Shown: one piece after another, positions 60,489 through 64,000 of the stretch
Layout of the letters: each line of letters starts with the position of its first letter
How positions within the stretch are numbered: position 1 is the stretch's first letter
Source of the DNA: Roseomonas gilardii subsp. gilardii
Lineage (GTDB): Bacteria; Pseudomonadota; Alphaproteobacteria; Acetobacterales; Acetobacteraceae
Reading direction: 5' to 3'
NCBI RefSeq assembly: GCF_023078375.1
Contig: NZ_CP095554.1
Coordinates: forward strand, 3,712,501-3,776,500
Length of the DNA: 64,000 nt
Position numbers and translations under genes: made by a program
Notes under the pieces: generated by a model
Seen by the model: the letters and a program-made list of their open reading frames with translations, nothing else
Told to the model about the DNA's origin: nothing
The model's database searches: none

Positions 60489-60856
60489 GCGGAGGCACCA
60501 GAACCAAGCGCCTCCGCCTGCTGGCCGGCCTGCTGTCCCTCGGCGTCGCGGCGCCGGGGGCCTGGGCTCCGGCGGCATGGGCCGCGGAGGGCGATGCGCG
60601 GGCCGGGCGCCGGCTCGCCGGCGGGCAATGCGCCGGCTGCCACGGCAATGACGGGATGGCGGTGGTGCCGGGCGCGCCCAACCTCGCCGGGCAGGTCGCG
60701 GATTATGTCAGCACCCAGTTGGCCGCCTTCCGCTCCGGCGCCCGGCAGCAGGAGCAGATGAACCTGGCGGCACGGGAACTGACCGACGCGCAGATCGCCG
60801 ATCTCGCCGCCTGGTACGCCTCGATCCGCGTCGAGCCGCAGATCCCGGGGCGCTGA
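60485..60856 (+). CDS. Class I cytochrome c (electron acceptor for the sugar dehydrogenase)
   Basis: 123 residues from a TTG start overlapping the dehydrogenase stop. Signal peptide (RLLAGLLSLGVAAPGAWAPAAWA), heme motif GGQCAGCHGNDG, then PNLAGQVADYV and axial-Met region (QEQMNLAARELTDAQIADLAAWYASI). Single heme, small soluble cytochrome c. Coupling makes it the likely periplasmic electron carrier to the respiratory chain. Confidence 0.9.
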   Translation: MSGGTRTKRLRLLAGLLSLGVAAPGAWAPAAWAAEGDARAGRRLAGGQCAGCHGNDGMAVVPGAPNLAGQVADYVSTQLAAFRSGARQQEQMNLAARELTDAQIADLAAWYASIRVEPQIPGR

Positions 60857-60866
60857 CGCCCCGGCC

Positions 60867-62207
60867 TCAGGAAGTCTGTGCCTGCGGTGTCCGCCTGTCC
60901 TGGCCCAGCCGTTCCGGACGGGCCGGCGCGGCGGCGGCCATCTCCTTCCGGTCCCGCAGATGGCGGCGCAACAGCAGCAGCAGCGCGGCCGTGGCGCAGA
61001 ACACGCCCAGCATCGGCAGTTTCGCGATGTCGAAGAGAAAGCGGGTGTAGCTGAGCACGGCCGCGGCCTGCAGGCACAACGCGGCCGGCCAGAGGCCCGG
61101 TCGGATCAGGGCGAGGACATAGGTGAGGACGCCTGCCGCGATGAAGTAGCGCTCATGCATCCGGGGCGCGAAATAGGGCACCAGCAGGGCCGCCAGGGCC
61201 AGCATGGTCACGAGCTGCGCCGGCCCCGGCCGGCCGCGGCAGGCCAGGAAGGACAGGAGCAGCAGGCCGCAGGCCAGCAGCGTGAAGACCACGCCCGCCA
61301 GGATCATGCTGTCATGCTGCGGCAGGACGCCCTGCAGCCAGGCGAAGGCGTCCGGCGCCAGGCGGGACAGCAGGGGCGGCTCGCGGAAATCCGCCGGATA
61401 GGCGACGAGCTGCTGGACGACCAGCCAGGGATTGGGTGCCGCCATCGACAGCAGCGGATGCACGCCATACTGGCTGGCATAGAAGGTGAAGAGCTCCCGC
61501 AAGGGACGCCCCGCCAGCACCGCCGGCAGCATCATCGCCGCATAGGTCAGTGGCACCAGCAGGGCATCACGCAGGGCCTGCATGGCGCGCCCCGGCACCG
61601 GCAGATCGCGCAGCAGCAGATAGGCGAGGAAGGGTGCGACCACCACGGCCTGCGGCTTGAAGGCCAGGGCGATGCCGAACATCACCATGGCCCAGCCGCG
61701 CCTTCCCCGGAGCAGGCTGTGCAGGAAGGCCAGCAGGAAGGAGACGTAGATCACGTCCGACTGGCCCCAGACGATGCTGTTGAGGCTGAGCTCCGGCAGC
61801 GTGGCGAAGACCACCGCCGCCAGCAGCGAGAACTCCCGCGACCGTCCCACCGCGCGGCAGATGCCATGGACCTGCACCGCCCCGAACAACGTCCAGAGCA
61901 GGGAGCAGAGCTTCACCGCCACGACCGGGCTGAGCCAGCCATCGGTCAGGGTGCAGAGGACGAGGAGGTAGATATAAGGCGGGGTGTAGTCGGAGAAGGC
62001 GCCATGCAGGGCCGCCAGACGGCCCTCGGCCAGGATCGTCTGGTACCAGGGCAGCAGGAACACCTCGAAATCGCTGTTGGAGCGGGTGATCCAGAACCCG
62101 GCCATCGCCAGGGCCGCCAGGGAAAGAACCAGGGCCAGGCCACGCATCACCGCGAGGGCATGCGCCGATTCGGGCGCCACTGTCTCGCCTTGCTGGAATG
62201 GTGCCAT
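60867..62207 (-). CDS. GT-C type membrane glycosyltransferase
   Basis: 446 residues with many hydrophobic helices and the N-terminal motif ITRSNSDFEVFLLPWYQTI, in which the Asp sits where GT-C glycosyltransferases have their catalytic acid. Blocks such as GYTPPYIYLL-type (DYTPPYIYLLVLCTL), NSIVWGQSDVIYVSFLLAFL and FAPRMHERYFIAAGVLTYV match polyprenol-phosphate-sugar dependent enzymes (GT87/mannosyltransferase type). Inner membrane; probably adds a sugar to an envelope or surface glycan. Acceptor unknown. Leftward, ending near the convergent cytochrome gene. Confidence 0.85.
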   Translation of the reverse strand: MAPFQQGETVAPESAHALAVMRGLALVLSLAALAMAGFWITRSNSDFEVFLLPWYQTILAEGRLAALHGAFSDYTPPYIYLLVLCTLTDGWLSPVVAVKLCSLLWTLFGAVQVHGICRAVGRSREFSLLAAVVFATLPELSLNSIVWGQSDVIYVSFLLAFLHSLLRGRRGWAMVMFGIALAFKPQAVVVAPFLAYLLLRDLPVPGRAMQALRDALLVPLTYAAMMLPAVLAGRPLRELFTFYASQYGVHPLLSMAAPNPWLVVQQLVAYPADFREPPLLSRLAPDAFAWLQGVLPQHDSMILAGVVFTLLACGLLLLSFLACRGRPGPAQLVTMLALAALLVPYFAPRMHERYFIAAGVLTYVLALIRPGLWPAALCLQAAAVLSYTRFLFDIAKLPMLGVFCATAALLLLLRRHLRDRKEMAAAAPARPERLGQDRRTPQAQTS

Positions 62208-62569
62208 GCGCCTTGCTTTTTCTCTCGAACGGCAAGGCAATAGCAAAAGAAAATCGTCCTTCCACGAAAAAGATTAGCACAGCACAAAAATTTCAGATTT
62301 TTAAGACATCACGCCCGCATGGCAGAGCTGTCCTGAAGCGTGGCACCGTTACATGCGGGCACGGCCGGCGATCAGGGCCGCATCGCCCCGGCATGCCGGA
62401 ATCCGACAGGCCAAGACGGGGCAGCCAGAGCCCGGGCGCCCGGATGGGTTGACGCCTTCCTCCTCCTGGCAGCAGCCTTGACGAAGCGGCATCGGATACG
62501 CAACCAAAAGTTGCAATTCTTCCGGCAGCACCGGGATGCGGCTCGCCCATCGCCCGAAGGGACATCGGC
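62208..62569. other. AT-rich divergent region between glycosyltransferase and SDR genes
   Basis: No gene is supported in these 362 bases. About 62215-62310 is markedly AT-rich for this genome and contains a small stem-loop AAAAAT-TTCAG-ATTTTT near 62286-62302. It probably holds the glycosyltransferase promoter and a weak upstream site. No clear operator was found. The right part is ordinary GC-rich leader sequence for the SDR gene. Confidence 0.5.
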
Positions 62570-63325
62570 ATGCGGATTCGGTTCGACGGCGTCACCGTGG
62601 CGGTGACGGGCGGGGGCCACGGCTTCGGGCGCAATATCGCCCGCGATTTCGACAGGCTGGGCGCGCGTGTCTTCACCTGCGACCTGTCCGCCGCGGAGCT
62701 GTCGGAAACCGCCGCCGGCACCGCCATCGTGACCGATACCTTCGACCTCACCGCCCCTGGGGCCGCGCGCGGCTGGATCGCCCGTGTCGAGGAAGCCAGT
62801 GGCGGGCCGGTCGGCGTCCTGGTCTGCAATGCCGGCGGCGTGCGCGGGCAGGTGATGCATCCGCTGGAGGATGTGCCGGAGGCGGACTGGCACGCGCTGT
62901 TCGACATAAACCTGCACGCCGCCTTCAACCTTTGCGCGGCCGTGGCGCCCGGCATGAAGCGCGCCGGCACCGGGCGGATCGTCACCATCAGCAGCAGCGC
63001 CGGGCTCCGCGCCTCGCTCACCGGCATCCAGGCCTATTGCGCGGCCAAGCATGGTCTGGTCGGGCTGACCCGGCAGCTCTGCCATGAACTCGGCCCGCAT
63101 GGCATCACCGTGAACTCCGTGGCGCCCGGCTTCGCCCCCACCAACCCCGCCAGCATCGCGCAGTTCGAAAGCTATGGCCCCGAGGGCCAGAAGGCCCTGC
63201 TGGACGGCATCGCCCTGCGCCGCCTCGGCACGGCGCAGGACATCGCCAACGCGGTGCTGTTCTTCGCCAGCCCCCTCGCCTCCTGGGTCAGCGGCGAGGT
63301 GCTGAGCGTGAACGGCGGGCGCTGA
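62570..63325 (+). CDS. SDR-family oxidoreductase
   Basis: 251-residue classical short-chain dehydrogenase/reductase. Cofactor motif VTGGGHGFGRNIA near residue 13, then VCNAGG, and the catalytic Ser (ISSSAG), Tyr-Cys-Ala-Ala-Lys (QAYCAAKHGL) set. The C-terminal SGEVLSVNGGR end is typical. Cytosolic; substrate unknown (3-oxoacyl or sugar/polyol). Reads toward the frameshifted exported gene. Confidence 0.9.
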   Translation: MRIRFDGVTVAVTGGGHGFGRNIARDFDRLGARVFTCDLSAAELSETAAGTAIVTDTFDLTAPGAARGWIARVEEASGGPVGVLVCNAGGVRGQVMHPLEDVPEADWHALFDINLHAAFNLCAAVAPGMKRAGTGRIVTISSSAGLRASLTGIQAYCAAKHGLVGLTRQLCHELGPHGITVNSVAPGFAPTNPASIAQFESYGPEGQKALLDGIALRRLGTAQDIANAVLFFASPLASWVSGEVLSVNGGR

Positions 63326-63432
63326 ACCCGCGCCGCGATGGCGCGACCGTGACCGTCCCCACCCCTGGTCCAACCCCTGCCCGCGCGGCAGTTTGGCGCG
63401 GTGCGACTCATGACCCCGAGGGAATCCTTCCC

Positions 63433-63794
63433 GTGACCCGTTCCATCATCCCGGCCGCCCTGCTGGCCCTTGCCGGCTTCCTCAGCCTGGGCGGACAGGC
63501 CGTCGCCCAGCCCGCCCCCGCGCCCACCCCGGCCCCGGCGGCGCCCGCGGCCCCCCCGCCCCGGAGGCCGGGCGGCACGAGACGAAGTTCGAGTATCTCG
63601 ACCAGTCGCTGGAGGCCCTGCTGAAGGATGGCTTCGAGGTCCGCACCTCGATCGGGCCGATGCTCTTCCTGTCCAAGCCCGGGGCGCTCGGCGCCGCCCG
63701 CACGGCGGCCTGCACCATCGGCCTGACCAACAGCATGATGGCCCGGCCGACCGAGATGAAGCACGCGCCCTCGACCTGCTTCTCGCTGAACTAG
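63433..63794 (+). pseudogene. Small exported protein, single frameshift in a C run
   Basis: From a GTG start, a signal peptide (IIPAALLALAGFLSLGGQAVAQ) and Pro/Ala linker in one frame lead to the mature part (ETKFEYLDQSLEALLKDGFEVRTSIGPMLFLSK ... CFSLN) in another. The frames meet at a run of seven C (63551-63557); eight would give one 120-residue frame (...AAPPAPEAGRHETKF...). Function unknown. Most likely a homopolymer sequence error rather than loss. Confidence 0.75.
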
Positions 63795-63914
63795 GGCGGG
63801 AACCCGAAGCCGGGAGGGGTGAGGCCGGCTCGGCCGGGATTGGCGGAACGGCTCTTTTGTGCCAGTTTTGTTCTCATCCCTCCCGCCATCCTCGCCGATG
63901 GGCCGCCACAGCAC

Positions 63915-64000
63915 ATGAGCAACCGCGAAGCCCGCCGCCATCTGGCCCAGGACCCCGTCCTGGCGCCGGTGATCGCCCAGGTCGGCGCCTGCTGCCTGAA
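63915..64000 (+). CDS. AlkA-type DNA-3-methyladenine glycosylase II (start only)
   Basis: Only the first 28 codons lie inside the window (MSNREARRHLAQDPVLAPVI... QVGACCL). The pattern LAQDPVLAPVIAQVG resembles the entry to AlkA-type HhH-GPD glycosylase domains (L..DP.L..LI...G), which remove alkylated bases. The call rests on this short stretch, so it is tentative; the rest lies to the right of the window. Confidence 0.5.
   Translation, partial: MSNREARRHLAQDPVLAPVIAQVGACCL

Noticed and set aside
62208-62569. AT-rich region as a genomic island boundary
   Set aside because: Only about 100 bases are AT-rich and both flanking genes have normal GC and codon use; a promoter is a simpler reading.

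Overview
The window is very GC-rich (about 70% or more by eye). Codon use, gene families and small-RNA architecture fit an aerobic alphaproteobacterium, most likely Acetobacteraceae close to Roseomonas. Pointers are a circularly permuted two-piece tmRNA, the cell-cycle regulator GcrA, a Caulobacter-style flagellar layout with a sigma-54 promoter, and a sorbosone-type sugar dehydrogenase coupled to a cytochrome c. It reads as chromosome: no integrase, transposase, phage gene, plasmid replication gene, rRNA or CRISPR array was seen.

Layout. 1-2170: glmU-glmS (UDP-GlcNAc synthesis), reading left and cut by the left edge. 2382-4116: a phosphoglycolate phosphatase, a frameshifted DUF3108 gene and tRNA-Val(CAC). 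4203-13315: mostly leftward metabolic and secreted-protein genes (isochorismatase-like hydrolase, NAD synthetase, EF-hand protein, M20 peptidase, a 964-residue Calx-beta/DUF4214 protein). 13554-21189: SCO1-like protein, serA, then a membrane proteolysis block degP / hflK-hflC, and mrp/apbC. 21332-24239: periplasmic protein, small membrane protein, thyX and an alpha/beta hydrolase. 24361-25320: tmRNA (ssrA) immediately followed by its adaptor gene sspB. 25545-31349: class I Fe-S fumarase, small genes, xylitol-type dehydrogenase, and a class II fumarase directly behind a Fur-like box. 31385-38210: small redox and membrane genes, gcrA with candidate DnaA boxes, acetamidase, radA, an unusual array of four degenerate ~100-bp repeats, then speE and speD. 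38374-48623: flagellar/chemotaxis block, with a seven-gene overlapping leftward operon fliL-fliM-(DUF6468-like)-motE-cheY-cheZ-(TPR protein) diverging from rightward flgF-flgG-flgA-flgH. 48678-57945: stress protein, SRAP repair protein, then uraH, a flavoprotein, a GGDEF-EAL protein, a carbamoylase/allantoate-hydrolase type enzyme, a carboxypeptidase, and two degenerate enzyme homologues that are translationally coupled. 58081-64000: zinc peptidase, sugar dehydrogenase plus cytochrome c, GT-C glycosyltransferase, SDR oxidoreductase, a frameshifted secreted protein, and the start of an AlkA-like glycosylase.

How it works together. The strongest units are the tmRNA-SspB ribosome-rescue/proteolysis pair, the pair of fumarases with different iron needs and a Fur-like site in front of the iron-free one, the flagellar/CheY-CheZ operons, and a scattered set of urate/ureide/amide hydrolases around 49.7-57.9 kb.

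A caution: six genes (DUF3108 gene, hflK, mrp, sspB, flgG, and the secreted gene at 63433) each carry one short frame-breaking deletion. Three of these lie in runs of six or seven C (or G). This looks more like systematic base-level errors in the sequence than real decay, because several of the genes are expected to be needed.
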